DNA of 64,000 bases from Siphonodentalium dalli (GCA_032622095.1 CP136064.1:6939512-7003511), one strand, 5' to 3'; counted from the stretch's first letter, positions 1-10,653 are shown. Program-made: numbers and translations. The notes: generated by a model not told the origin, from the letters alone.

Positions 1-776
1 GGAGCGACGATTTCTATCGGATGGAAAATACGAGTATTTTCGGTCCGATAAAAATCGGATGCATTCGAAGCGTCAGAATAGTTTCGCATCGGAACCGCAT
101 GCATGTGTGGGTGCCCGTGCATTTCTATTTGATTTTCCGTCCGACAATCGCATGCGATAAAAATAACGCAACGCACAATACGCATACGCAAGCATGTGTG
201 GCTAGCTTTAGACTTCTTGCATGTACTGTACCGACTCTACGACACGAGCTGATCACGCCATATACTGTCATATGCATGAGACAACTCTCGACGAGGGACC
301 AATATCTAAATCCAGACCCATTCCATTGTCGCCAACGAAATCACATACTTATATGATTGGGTGTACCAAGGGAAACCAGCAACGCTTTTGGCAAATAACA
401 GCCCGACTTATATTTCATTATGGAGGAATAATTCGGCGGCGGTAAGAAATTTGTCTGTAGGGAGTCGTTAATGTTTCGCGCAAGGATACCTCGGGGCCCG
501 GTAAGCGAATAAAGCTGAGATGCGAACCAATCATACGTTTGGCGCAGGTGATTGATCGCCCCCAAATAGGGTTAATTGTTGTACAGGACGTATCGAGGTG
601 TCGCACCCTAATTTTGATTGGTTCGGTTATATTTATGTGGGGTTATCATTGATTACATTGATAGGCCATAGTGTTATGATTTTATAGTATATGTTATATT
701 ACCGTTTTACGGATGGAGGAAAGACCGCGAATTACTCCGCTGTCTGTAGAAATCTCCGAGAATACCCACAGTATAG
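1..776. other. no gene recognised
   Basis: This stretch has short open frames on both strands, all under about 110 codons, without recognisable domains, repeats or compositional bias. I see no RNA gene and no tandem array. A short segment near 713 (GGAGGAAAGACCGC) recurs near 4273, which suggests an old dispersed repeat edge. Confidence 0.5.
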
Positions 777-1209
777 TACCCACCCTTCCGTACTCGTATA
801 TAGGTAGTACCCACCATCATCCCATCCCGCCACCCATACGTATATATACTGGTGAGAACCCACCCACCACCCCATCCCGCCACCCATAGTATCTTATGCG
901 CCGCAGGCTCTCGTATATAGGTAGTACCCACCCATCATCCCATCCCGCCACCCATAGTATATTATGCGCCGCATGCGCTCGTATATAGGTAGTACCCACC
1001 CATCATCCCATCCCGCCACCCATAGTATCTTATGCGCCGCAGGCGCTCGTATATAGGTGGGTACTACCATTATTCGAGCACCTACGCGCATAAGATACTA
1101 TGGGTGACGGGATGGGGTGGTGGGTGGATTCTCACCAGTATATATACGTATGGGTGGCGGGATGGGATGATGGTGGGTACTACCTATATACGAGTACGGA
1201 AGGGTGGGT
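777..1209. repeat. long inverted repeat with a ~68-bp tandem repeat inside
   Basis: The left arm (777-900) and right arm (1086-1209) are near-perfect reverse complements. The segment between them contains tandem copies of a ~68-bp unit beginning near 910, 979 and 1047, each with TCGTATATAGGTAGTACCC near its start. The whole structure can fold into one long hairpin. Open frames across it are products of the repeat, not genes. Confidence 0.85.
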
Positions 1210-1267
1210 ATCCCCTATACTATTACGTGAATCACAAATCCACGCTATTCGAATTTATAACAAGCGC

Positions 1268-1330
1268 TTGATGGCTCATCATCATCACCATCATCATTCA
1301 TCATCACCATCACCGCCACCACCACCAGCA
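1268..1330. repeat. CAT/CAC trinucleotide microsatellite
   Basis: The run consists of CAT, CAC and CACCAC variants and would read as polyhistidine in one frame. No larger coding frame supports translation. Confidence 0.8.
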
Positions 1331-2310
1331 TACCATTCGCATCTTTGACGTCCCAGCTCTGGTTTGGCGACATCTCATCGCAGGATCGATCTGCGGCGTT
1401 GATACCCCAGATTATGGTGGGTACCCACACTTGGACGTATATAGTATTTCTGCGAACCGATCTGCAGGCTAGACAATTTCATGGTTAATTAGAATTACAT
1501 TTTTCTATTGATACACGCATTATCCGCCATCTATGACAGACACTTATGTTTCAAACGAACAAACAAACGTAAAAAAGACTAGTGTCTACTGTTTATGATA
1601 AAATCGGAAATGAGTCGGAATTTCTATTAAATTTATTGGGGTGAGAGCAAAATATGCTCGCTATCCCATTGAGGGAACATTCCGCTTTGCGAAATTATGT
1701 TTTGAATAGTGGATATCACCATTTAACTGGGAGATACGTAGCTTCATCTGAGGGAAGATATGTTCATTTATCAAAACCGCAATTTTCTGGTTTGGTGATA
1801 TCCTCGGGTTTGGCGATACCACGTACACGGGTGTGATGTTAAAAGGTCGAAATTTCACCGATATCATCATCAGTTCCAAATATCTCGGTGACGAATCCTC
1901 TAAACGAAGAACCGTCGCTTTTCAGTACTAACTAGACAATCCAATCCGAATATCGTTTAAATCGATATCACACCCACGATATACAATGGTGTGAAACAAG
2001 AATGCAGAACATTGATTGGTCACATATTGTTGGCGGATATATTGCGATAGGACCCTTTATTACGATAGGACCCTTTATTGCGATAAAGCGACATTAGAAA
2101 CCGCACGGATGCGAGTCGGAATAATTAGTCTAGTTATATTACGGTCGGAATAATTAGTCCAGTTATAATGGTGGTGACAGGAATATTACGGACTTATTCA
2201 GATTGGAGACCTCAATGGCATCATGTTGCACGATATTTCCAGCGGATAACCCGAGAACGATATGCTGAATGCTAAAACACTCACATGCTACCTACCGATG
2301 TTATATCTTT
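1331..2310. other. no gene; two short tandem duplications
   Basis: No coding region is supported. A 22-bp unit is doubled near 2044-2088 (CGATAGGACCCTTTATT) and a ~32-bp unit containing GGTCGGAATAATTAGT is doubled near 2112-2168. Otherwise the sequence is unremarkable and AT-rich. Confidence 0.5.
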
Positions 2311-2648
2311 AAAGTGATGTGAAACACTCCGGTAGGGTGATCAAATATAAATGCAGAATAATCAAAGCATTCATTTTTACAAATATTAGTTCCAAATTGA
2401 CAACACACCCTGCCATTCATATATATTAATTAAATGCAGTGATTCTCGATGGCGAAATCGTTTTCGTTAGTTTATCGCCGACAGATGCGTCCCGAATCGA
2501 GTAGTAAATATTTACATTTGATGGTAATTCAGAGGACATTTTCTATGGAATGGTATGGTCGATTTGCTTCAGATTTTCGGCGATGTTAGTAGAATGGTAC
2601 ATTCCTCCAGTTGGCATAGCGCATGGAAACTAACTTATCAGTTTCACG
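2311..2648 (+). repeat. dispersed repeat family A, copy 1
   Basis: This ~340-bp segment, starting AAAGTGATGTGAAACACTCC and ending near ATCAGTTTCAC, recurs in the same orientation at 61836-62132 and in reverse orientation at 59060-59362. The middle holds a shared block around GGCGAAATCGTTTTCGTTAG. It has no ORF and no terminal inverted repeat that I can see, so it is an unclassified non-coding interspersed repeat, possibly a MITE or SINE relic. Confidence 0.75.
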
Positions 2649-2689
2649 ACCCTTGACCGATCTAGGTCAAATATAGAGCGATAGATGGA

Positions 2690-2812
2690 TAGAGAGAAAC
2701 AGAGATAGCGAGCAATAGAGAGAGATGGGAAGAGAGAGAGAGAGAGAGAGAGACAGAAAGAGAGAGAGAAAGAAGGGGGTATAGAGGGAGTGAGCGAGAA
2801 AAGAGAGAGTGA
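2690..2812. repeat. purine-rich GA microsatellite
   Basis: A strongly strand-asymmetric AG-rich tract with a core of repeated GAGAGA. The minus-strand open frame across it (Ser/Leu/Phe-rich) is an artefact of the tract. Confidence 0.8.
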
Positions 2813-2961
2813 ATGGGCAATAGAGATTCTATCTGCTATATATTCGATGACTGGAAGCCTGCGGGTCAGAAATGAAGTATTTATTATCAACGACGTTCGT
2901 AAATTAGTCATTCTGACTAGGATGAATCTGACTAAGTTTGATCTTAGTCAAATCAATATGT

Positions 2962-3400
2962 CTTAGTCAATATGTGACCCGCCATATCAAATCCAGTCGG
3001 AAGTCGGGATTTTTTTTACCCTGTGCCAATGCATTCTCTTATATATGCGAGTCGACCATATCATGTTTTTTAAATAAATGTTTCTTACAATTTTTAGGAC
3101 ATAAAATAAAAAACATCCATTACCCTGCAGGGAGCCCCACACATATATAGAAGCATATAGAAGAGTGTCGTCTGCTCATGTTTGTCTGGGGCTCTGTATG
3201 GGTCAAATTATAAAATTGTTAAAGAATACAAGAACAAATTATTAAAATTGTAAAAAATTGTTAGGCCAATGCATTCTCTTATATATGCGAGGCGACCTAT
3301 GGTCGACTCGCATATATAAGAGAATGCATTGGCACAGGGTAAAAAAAATCCCGATTGCCGACTGGATTTGATATGGCGGGTCACATATGACTAAGATTCC
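2962..3400. repeat. inverted-repeat element carrying the 70-bp hairpin motif
   Basis: The arms at about 2962-3060 and 3298-3400 are reverse complements and include CCCTGTGCCAATGCATTCTC and its complement. Within the right side, 3264-3333 is a complete ~70-bp palindrome shared with copies near 13.1, 13.3 and 16.0 kb; the left side keeps only half of one. The AT-rich interior near 3195-3262 also resembles the reverse of 13166-13244. Unlike the copy at 12944-13343, I see no flanking TTAA, so this is probably a rearranged relative. Confidence 0.7.
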
Positions 3401-4364
3401 ACCTGACTTATGGAAATTTAGTCAAAACGACCAAGTGGTTCATTCAGTGCATGCGAACAAACTCGGTGAATCTTGTATTTAAATTCACAATTTATCTGAG
3501 TTGTAGTGTTTCCATCATTTCCTTCTGTCAATCCGATTTGATTCGCGACAAAATTAACATTAATTAATTCCATGAAATTGTTTCCGCGCTTTCTCGTTAG
3601 TCGAGTTAATTAAAAGATAGGATTCTAGTTTGACTGCAGAAACGAAACGAAGCGAACTGTGAAACAACATAATGGTATCCACAACTGAATATTTTTCTTG
3701 TTGATATATGGTCTACCACAGTATACATGTATATGACATCACTTGTTTGAAATAAGAGGCATCACATAGAAAATGATTCATAACTAGAGGTCAGATTCCA
3801 TGGCATCAGATATACTTCCATGGTACCCACCCCATGTGTGTTATGCGTATAGGTGTGTTCCTCTTCGTGCGAATGCATAGTGCTGCTTTGTTATCTGATG
3901 GTGGATTTGAATTGACATTTCTAAATAAGATATATATTCCAAACGTTTATGTCATTTGGTTCGACCCAGCGTGTATGATTAATGACAGTATAATGCATCA
4001 TGGTCCTGACCAACTGTGCCACCATTCACCCCAGCCAGGCGTTTAGTTTTGTTCGGATGTATGGATACATTTTAGGGCTAATTAGAACCCCTCCCCATGA
4101 CACCCAAATCATGTTGAACGGTCACCTAATTTGGCGTGTCTGATTATATTGTAATATACATGTACATCAAAAGGATGTAAAGCATATTAATGTACCATAA
4201 CTTTGTTATTTCGCATTTTGTTGATATTTTTTTTCAGTTCGGATTCAGAATCTTTTAGAAGTTTTAATGGAGGAGGAAAGACCGCTTAGTTAATTAATAA
4301 CATGTTTCTCAGTGCGTCATCGCAACACAGACTGGTTATCGTCTCTGTAATAGAGAGTTAACTG
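3401..4364. other. no gene recognised
   Basis: AT-rich non-coding sequence. The longest frame (around 3834-4046) has no recognisable features. No tandem array or element ends were seen. Confidence 0.45.
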
Positions 4365-6080
4365 TGATTGAGAGTTAACTATCACAATCGATACCGCTAG
4401 CTGAGCGTTTACCCGTCAGCTCCAAAACTTGGAAAATCGCACTAATGCTGTCCGTACATACTACCAAGCACATGCAGTGTTCAAAATATAAAACACTTGA
4501 TTCGCGATTTTCCATTTTTTCCCTTTTACGAGTTTCGGTGGAGTTTAACTAATGGCTCGACCCTTCATGGGGGGTACGCGCTCTACGTCGGGCCTGTTGC
4601 TTTCATAGTAGAGCAGTGAATCTTTGTGGGCATACCTATGGTATATCGTTGTACCTGATCATGAATTAGCCTTGCTCCCTGATAAGCCCGTTTTAATTTG
4701 GCGTCACGAAGATTGCGTTTGAAATTGAGTAAAATATATCACCATTTAACAACGTAACACGCTACCAGGAGTAAACGGTTCACTCTAAAACTTATACAAT
4801 CACACTAAAGTTGCGCGTGGATACTTTCTAACCATGTCCACTAGTCAACAAGATTTTATTTCAATGTTTGATTTTTGGAGTAATTATCCGCATTTGTTTT
4901 CGGTGGAATTTGACAAGTCTGAACCTACCCCGACGCAAGCTCTGATGAAGTGAGTGGTTTGGGGTGGCGGGCCCCGGGATTGTCGAAAGCGCCGAGAGGC
5001 CCTTTCCTTAATCCCTCATGTTATTGCCTTTATTAAGAAGTCAGAAAAAAAGGGGAAAAAAGAGGCATTTTTTTAATTTTCTTATTTCTTCTTCTTTTTC
5101 TTCTTTTGCCTCTTCGCCGGTGGTGGTGCAGACGAAGAGGCATCTGAGGGAGAGGTGTTGCTCATACTGCTGGTGTCTGCGGAGATTGCGGCAAGTTGTG
5201 CTCGTGCTGTCCTAGTTTTCTCAATGTTAGCTAATATGTTGTCACGTTCCGGTCCTATGGTGATGTGTTCCACGGCCCTTTCCATAGTCCTGATCAGCTC
5301 ATCGGAGTAGATCTGTGATATTCCCTCGATGGGAGAAGCCGGCCTCTCCATGTACTCCGGCGTCGGAGGGGCGTCGGTGTTCGATTCCTCCCCTGGATGG
5401 AACTGGCCAGGTGGTGATTCCAGTTCCACAGCGAAGTGGCAGGAACGTCCCTGGTGGAGTTTGCGTCCCTGTTTCCGCCTACTTCAGTGACGACAGCAGG
5501 GACCTCCGGCAGATCAACGGACTCCCTGCTAGCTGGTGTGATGTCGCCTGTCTCTCAGACAACTCCGGCCCACCGGCGGTGACAGTGGACGTCGGCTGTA
5601 CCACACCGGGAGGGATGACTGGCAGATCCACAGTCACCCCCACCTTCTTCTTCCATTTTGCCCGTCTGGCTGCGTCCCTTTTTCTTCTGGATGGAGTCTT
5701 CCTCTTTGGAGGCCCCTTCTTCTTCAAGCAACGGTTGGTTTCGGCGTTCCTGTCCCGGGCAGAAGACCTCTGGCTACCAGCATCATGTGTCCGGAATTCT
5801 ATACCGAGAACCAGAGAGCCCCTGTCAGCCTGGATATTCCAGCTAACAGTGTTCACAGTCTGACTTCTCTGTATAGCAGCTAACGCAAGCTCTCTGTTGT
5901 GCAGGTTGCATTTATAGTAGAGCAGTCAAAATTTGGAGACGCACATACAGTATACCGACGTACATGCGCCTGCACTAAACTCGCTCCTTCATTAGCCCGT
6001 TTGGATTTGGGGCTAAAAATAGGCTAGTGATAGACTACTTAAGTATACATATTTATGTTAATTAGCCCGTTCGGATTTGG
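4365..6080. repeat. degenerate repeats flanking a broken ORF
   Basis: Diverged direct repeats lie on both sides of the pseudogene at 5082-5856. A block starting TAGTAGAGCAGT and running to AAGCCCG/TAGCCCG plus TTTGGCG occurs at about 4608-4720 and again at about 5916-6022, with a further partial copy near 6060. A second weak duplication relates about 4365-4560 to 4735-4960. These could be the eroded ends of an old mobile element around the pseudogene, but the similarity is low. Confidence 0.35.
5082..5856 (-). pseudogene. broken basic-protein ORF, possible retroelement ORF1 relic
   Basis: Read on the minus strand, the first part (5856 to 5479) is rich in Lys and Arg and contains KTPSRRKRDAARRAKWKKK. 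A motif of this type (K-S/T-P-S...RD..R...W) is common in uncharacterised ORFs of invertebrate retroelements. The apparent coding then changes frame at least once between about 5560 and 5430, and the last part (from 5429) reads acidic and Pro/Ser-rich sequence ending in a run of seven lysines before a stop. Two of the three frames are open only piecewise, so the gene is broken by indels. I cannot name the family, and a host origin is not excluded. Confidence 0.35.
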
Positions 6081-7005
6081 CGGGAAGAATAGGTGCAATT
6101 TTACCGGTCCCCGTATAACGGAAAGGCCTGGGAGCGGTATATTCGGGTCCGAATCACTCATCCCATTCGGAATATGCGATAAAAAAAATAATAGAGCTGT
6201 ACAGCTGAGTACAATGAATTCGAGGTGTGCCTAACTATGGGCGGTAACCCCGCAGGGAAAGAGCGGACACAAGTATTGATGTCCGTGGCCAGTAGGGCAT
6301 AGTGAGGTGTTCATGTGGTGCAAATTTGGATACCCTACTCCTAGTAATTTCCGAGATAATAAAAGGACATTTTTTCATATAAAGGGAGATAACTCCAATA
6401 GAAAAGCGAGGACAATATTCGTTATATGACGATTAGTTAGAACTCGTTAGCCCCACCATACGTACAAACGTTTAGTGTGCTACTCAACATACTTTCCGAG
6501 TGATAGTGGTTGCAAAATTGTCCAGTATAATAATAATAACAGAGAAAAATAATCATAAAAGGGAGCATTTGACCGAAATCGAGATGCCTTCATTTTCAGT
6601 AGCCCTTAGATGCCTACATTTGCTAGATATTTCGCGTTCCTACTGCAATAAGTTTCTGAGCATTTCCAAATAAACGGAAAACGGCCCCAATAGAAAAACA
6701 ATATACTTTCCTTATTTACACCATGGAATTATAATAATACCAATGAATATCTTTATTTTGTATCCCTTTATTATAAAATGGCCCTGAACATTGCCAGCTT
6801 AATGTTCACTAGGCTGTTAAATAAATATGGTATTGCTTCATATACCCGTGGTAGTGTATTGCCATACCGTTATCATAAATATCAAGTTATGCAGATTATA
6901 CAGTTTAACAAAATACCACAGGTGCATACCCTGGAGAACCCTGGTGTAAATACCCTGGTGAACCGGGTGTAACAGCGTTATATGTTATACTCCTAAGTGG
7001 TCATT
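6081..7005. other. no gene recognised
   Basis: AT-rich non-coding sequence. One 64-codon frame at 6778-6972 lacks recognisable features, and its end is a short repeat of CCCTGG-type units. Nothing else is supported. Confidence 0.45.
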
Positions 7006-7116
7006 GTTTTAAATTACATTCATGTATTGGTAAATTGGTACATAAATTATATTCTGTGTTAACAATCAATCAATCTGCTCATAAATTATCATTGCTACAT
7101 TCGTTATATTCCCAAA
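7006..7116. repeat. left remnant of diverged satellite tract
   Basis: This short tract contains phrases such as ACATAAATTATA, GTTAACAATC and TTATCATTGCTACATTC. They match the degenerate satellite to the right of the LTR element (12876-14700), so the retrotransposon inserted inside this tract. Confidence 0.6.
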
Positions 7117-7865
7117 TGTGCCAAGACAACCACAGGGACATAACTTTCAACCCGGGAAGAAGATAGGAAATCTCTGTCAGAGGGGCGCTCGATTACCACA
7201 CATATCAGCGTCGCTGTTGACCACATCTAGATCACAAAAGTACTGAGCACCAAATCGAATTAGCGAGCGTCCATGCAATAACATAGGGAAATGATTTGTG
7301 GAGTAAACAGAACACGGTCTTGAGGATTATCAAGACCAGATGTATCGCCTAGAAAGCTACTGAAACCAGGAGAGTTAATAGGACCCATGGGGAGATGACG
7401 ATAACTCAATTACCCTAAGTACGATGAACCGACGCGCCGTGAAAATACACATGGCCGTGATTAGCAGACACTGGGTATTTTAGGAAGAAGAAGCCGACAT
7501 GATAGGACAGTTCTAACCAGCTACCCGATAGTAACAACAAATTCTCGGACGCCAGAGAAAAGCAGCTAGAAGGATGGATGAAGATACAAGGTAAACATGA
7601 TGATCTTGTGATCCTAACAACATCTCACTGATGCGCCGGCGGAAGAAGAACATGAGACGACAGGAAGATAAACTCAACCGGAACTCAACCGAGTAGAAGA
7701 CAAGCAGATACATCCAACCTATGAAGACGGAAGAAGATCCCAACCCAAGCAGACGACAGGAAGAGAAACCCAGATACCCATGATTGAACATTATTGACTT
7801 TGTTATATATAAATAATCAAACCGTTCTGATAGCCTTAAGAGTTATATGTACCCGTATTGGCACA
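7117..7865 (+). repeat. 5' LTR
   Basis: Begins TGTGCCAAGACAACC and ends CCGTATTGGCACA. It is identical to 12128-12875 by eye except for one extra C near 7566. The sequence TTATATATAAATAA near 7803 is a candidate TATA or polyadenylation region. Confidence 0.95.
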
Positions 7866-7876
7866 TATCTCTTAAC

Positions 7877-7894
7877 TGGTGCCTTCGAGCCAGG
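7877..7894 (+). promoter_or_regulatory. candidate tRNA primer binding site
   Basis: TGGTGCCTTCGAGCCAGG starts 11 nt after the end of the 5' LTR. It begins with TGG, the complement of the tRNA CCA end. The gap is longer than usual and I have not matched it to a specific tRNA, so the call is tentative. Confidence 0.5.
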
Positions 7895-8001
7895 ATCTGA
7901 ACGCTAATCACAGACACAACGTGAAGCCAGAAGAGGAACAGTGTGAACAGAAACAGTGTGGGAAAATTCGCAAAACGTGAGTCTAATTGTTTATTATCAT
8001 A

Positions 8002-9084
8002 ATGGCTACCCAACAATCAATTGGTGTTCTCGCCCCATTAACAGAATCTATCAATTCTCAAATTGCTGCAATGGCCATGACTACGGTGACACAGGTAGTG
8101 ACGTCATTTGACGGGGACCCCACGAAATACCACGGGTGGGTCAAGTCGATAGAAAAATGCGCGATCCTAACCGGCGCTAACGAAGCAAAGAAGCCCTATA
8201 TGGCATTTCAGAGCGCGACGGGCCCCGTATCAGATTTTTTACAAAGATATTTGGCCACGAATCCTAACGCCACGTGGCAAGACACAAAAACTGAATTATC
8301 TAGTCGATTTGCCGAGATAAATGACATTCAATTCGCCTTTTCGATGCTAAGAAAAATCAAGCAAAAACAAAACGAAAATTTACATGTGCTTGCCGAACGG
8401 ATTTTGGAGATCGCGATTGTGGCATACCGAGAGCAGCCCGGCGGGATCAACGCGGTTGAAGGCCAACTCGTAGGGTTTTATATTGACGCTTTAAGAAGCG
8501 ACAGTTTGAAAATGAAGTTGATCAGGGATGCGCCGAAAACACTAAAATTGGCAGCCGACATCGCCATGCGGGAAATGGGGATCCGACGGGTATTCAACCT
8601 ACGAACGGGCCGCGAAAATTACAACGAAAACGAACCGGAAGCAATGGAAATCGATAGTTTCAGAAACAAACGCGCGAGAACAACCTGCGATATTTGCGCA
8701 AGCGATAACCACACGACCCGTGAACACCGATCACGCCTGAGACAGGTGCATGTCGAAGCGGTGGTTAAACCACGAACAGTCGAATGTTGGACGTGTCAAG
8801 GTGACCATTTCGCTCGCGACTGCCCCTTTAAGACCGAAAACCGAAGGCACGTATCTTGCTGGGGTTGCAATGGTAATCACTTGGCTAGAAATTGCCCCTC
8901 TAAATCCGGAGATTCGAAGCAGAGGCAATGGAACACGCCAGTAACGCCACCTAGGGGAATCCGCCGAGATCAGCCGAACCGATCACGTGACCTATCCCAT
9001 GATACACCGCGTCACAGCCGGAGATATCCGACATTAAACGAACCACCGCGACTAATGACCCCGCCCACATACGCAAAAAACTAA
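8002..9084 (+). CDS. gag: Gag polyprotein of the LTR retrotransposon
   Basis: A 360-residue ORF starting at the ATG at 8002; an upstream TTG in frame is not needed. The N-terminal two thirds is a capsid-like region with FDGDPTKYHGWV near residue 36, a pattern seen in Gypsy Gag proteins. The C-terminal region has two clear CX2CX4HX4C zinc knuckles, CWTCQGDHFARDC near residue 260 and CWGCNGNHLARNC near 285. A further Cys/His cluster (CDICASDNH) lies near residue 229. The tail is rich in Arg and Pro. Gag packages the element RNA in cytoplasmic particles. The ORF is intact and ends with a TAA that immediately follows the slippery heptamer used to reach pol. Confidence 0.9.
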   Translation: MATQQSIGVLAPLTESINSQIAAMAMTTVTQVVTSFDGDPTKYHGWVKSIEKCAILTGANEAKKPYMAFQSATGPVSDFLQRYLATNPNATWQDTKTELSSRFAEINDIQFAFSMLRKIKQKQNENLHVLAERILEIAIVAYREQPGGINAVEGQLVGFYIDALRSDSLKMKLIRDAPKTLKLAADIAMREMGIRRVFNLRTGRENYNENEPEAMEIDSFRNKRARTTCDICASDNHTTREHRSRLRQVHVEAVVKPRTVECWTCQGDHFARDCPFKTENRRHVSCWGCNGNHLARNCPSKSGDSKQRQWNTPVTPPRGIRRDQPNRSRDLSHDTPRHSRRYPTLNEPPRLMTPPTYAKN

Positions 9085-9117
9085 GGAATCCTCTCATTGA
9101 GGCCACATGTGAGAGGA
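9075..9117 (+). promoter_or_regulatory. -1 ribosomal frameshift signal between gag and pol
   Basis: The heptamer A AAA AAC (9075-9081) lies in the gag frame directly before the gag stop TAA (9082-9084). After a spacer of seven bases comes a perfect 8-bp stem, TCCTCTCA (9089-9096) with TGAGAGGA (9110-9117), and a 13-nt loop. The pol frame is the -1 frame and is open through this point. This matches the X XXY YYZ plus stem-loop arrangement known from retroviral and retrotransposon gag-pol shifts. A pseudoknot was not identified. Confidence 0.85.
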
Positions 9118-10250
9118 AATTTAGTATCAACATTGTGGGGAATCCCAGCTCGTGTTTAGTCAGAATAGGGAAAAATAAATATCGCTCATTAGTAGATAGT
9201 GGAGCGGAAGTATCATTGATTCACAAACGCGTCTATGACGCATTACAGTTCCGACCAAAACTAACTAGGGAACACATCAACCTTAGCTCCGTGAATGGGA
9301 AGTCACTGGGCGTACTTGGTAGCGTGGAACTGACCTTCAGAATGGCGAAACTAAAATTAACCCATAAATTTTATGTGGCGAATGATATGACCCGGAATAT
9401 GATTTTGGGGAGGGATTGGTTGACCTCTCGGGGGGTCAGACTATATTATGATCTGGGATGCCTCAAGGTCAGTGACGTGTACGTCCCATTGGAATCGGAC
9501 GCGCACATAGCTTCCCTGCTGAGATTGACCAGCAAGGTTAGCTTAAAGCCTCAAACATCAACTTTATGTATGGGAAAATCAAAAAACTTAGCTTCTCTTC
9601 GCAAGTCGACATTAGTAGAGGTGGCCCAAATCAAGAAAGGTTACCTAGCATCAAAACCCGGTTTGGAGGTAAGGAATTCGATTTCGGAACTAGGTAAAAG
9701 ACATCAAGTCCCATTGCTACTTGTGAACAACACTAATAAAACCGTTTATCTACGGCGCGGCAGTGTAGTTGGAAAATCAGTCACGTATGGACGAAGACGC
9801 AATCGTGCTGGGAAAGGTTATTGTCAAATAACATTACAGCAACAGCCTAAATCATTTATGATGGTACACAAACACGTGAAACAGGCGAAACGCCAACAAG
9901 CAGCGAAATTTAACAAAAAGGCCACAGACACCAAATTCGAGATTGGCGAGGCCGTCTATGTGAAGAATCATTTACGAGAAAGCAAACGTGAAAGCAAATG
10001 GAAACTTTACTTCCGCATAACCAAGCAAATAACGCCCGTTACTTTCGAGTTAAGGAATCAATTAACTGGGAAAGTCACACAATCCCATGCTGAACATATG
10101 CGCAAAGCCAACCTGGAATGGGAAATCCCCAAAACTGACAACAACAAGCGTGCTCAAACGTATGTTGTTCCCCCCGAAGACGAAGATAGCGACGTTCCTG
10201 CCCCTAACCCTGTGGGTGGGTCTTCTGGCGATGAAACCATTACCAGATGA
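9078..10250 (+). CDS. pol: Pol remnant: aspartic protease fused to integrase C-terminal region
   Basis: The frame is entered by -1 shift from gag; a free-standing start (GTG at 9135) is unlikely. The first ~110 residues are a retropepsin-like protease with the catalytic LVDSGAEVSLI (near 9189) and the later NMILGRDWL block. After a ~100-residue linker, the frame continues into a sequence with the character of an integrase tail: a Lys-rich stretch, FEIGEAVYVKN, then KWKLYFRI and LTGKVTQSHAEHM. This resembles the GPY/F module but with LYF in place of GPY. No reverse transcriptase, RNase H, HHCC finger or DDE core is present. The junction lies near 9780-9800 and the frame is continuous, so it arose by one in-frame deletion of roughly 2-3 kb (size inferred from family norms). 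Confidence 0.85.
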   Translation, partial: KLRNPLIEATCERKFSINIVGNPSSCLVRIGKNKYRSLVDSGAEVSLIHKRVYDALQFRPKLTREHINLSSVNGKSLGVLGSVELTFRMAKLKLTHKFYVANDMTRNMILGRDWLTSRGVRLYYDLGCLKVSDVYVPLESDAHIASLLRLTSKVSLKPQTSTLCMGKSKNLASLRKSTLVEVAQIKKGYLASKPGLEVRNSISELGKRHQVPLLLVNNTNKTVYLRRGSVVGKSVTYGRRRNRAGKGYCQITLQQQPKSFMMVHKHVKQAKRQQAAKFNKKATDTKFEIGEAVYVKNHLRESKRESKWKLYFRITKQITPVTFELRNQLTGKVTQSHAEHMRKANLEWEIPKTDNNKRAQTYVVPPEDEDSDVPAPNPVGGSSGDETITR

Positions 10251-10653
10251 TGTAATCGCTCGATATCGGAGACAATGTTCGGACTCCGATGACGAAGATG
10301 TCCCTTTAAGCGAGCTTAAGATGCGCTTACAGCGTAGGAAAACGCGACTCGCGCGCTCAGAGCCGCTACAAAACCCTGACTCGTCCATGGACGAGAGACC
10401 AGAGCCGAGTGCCAAGGCACGACGCGCTCCAGCGCCTCGTCGAAACGGGCGCAAAGTAACAAAGATGTTTACAAGTGATGACAGCTCAGAGGATGAGTTA
10501 ATGGAAGTGGCCGCCATTGAACAAAACCCTCGTGAATCTAGGCCCGTACCGGCCCCACGCAAGTGTAAGCAGCTCATGAATGGAGCGCTTAGTGACATAA
10601 GAACCAAGCAATCATTTAAAAACCTGTTGTACTCAATGGCAGCAGTGATGTAA
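10231..10653 (+). CDS. accessory ORF3 of the LTR element, acidic/basic low-complexity protein
   Basis: A 140-residue ORF from the ATG at 10231, overlapping the end of pol by 20 nt in the +1 frame. It has acidic Ser clusters (SDSDDEDVP, SDDSSEDELM) and proline-arginine stretches (APAPRRNGRK, RPVPAPRK). There is no recognisable enzymatic domain and no membrane segment. The frame is also open upstream through pol, so it could instead be a frameshifted C-terminal extension of Pol. Position and overlap are like extra 3' ORFs in some Gypsy lineages; function unknown. Confidence 0.5.
   Translation: MKPLPDDVIARYRRQCSDSDDEDVPLSELKMRLQRRKTRLARSEPLQNPDSSMDERPEPSAKARRAPAPRRNGRKVTKMFTSDDSSEDELMEVAAIEQNPRESRPVPAPRKCKQLMNGALSDIRTKQSFKNLLYSMAAVM

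Noticed and set aside
5315-5863. 182-codon plus-strand frame
   Set aside because: It overlaps the minus-strand basic-protein relic, lacks a credible ATG and reads as its antisense shadow.
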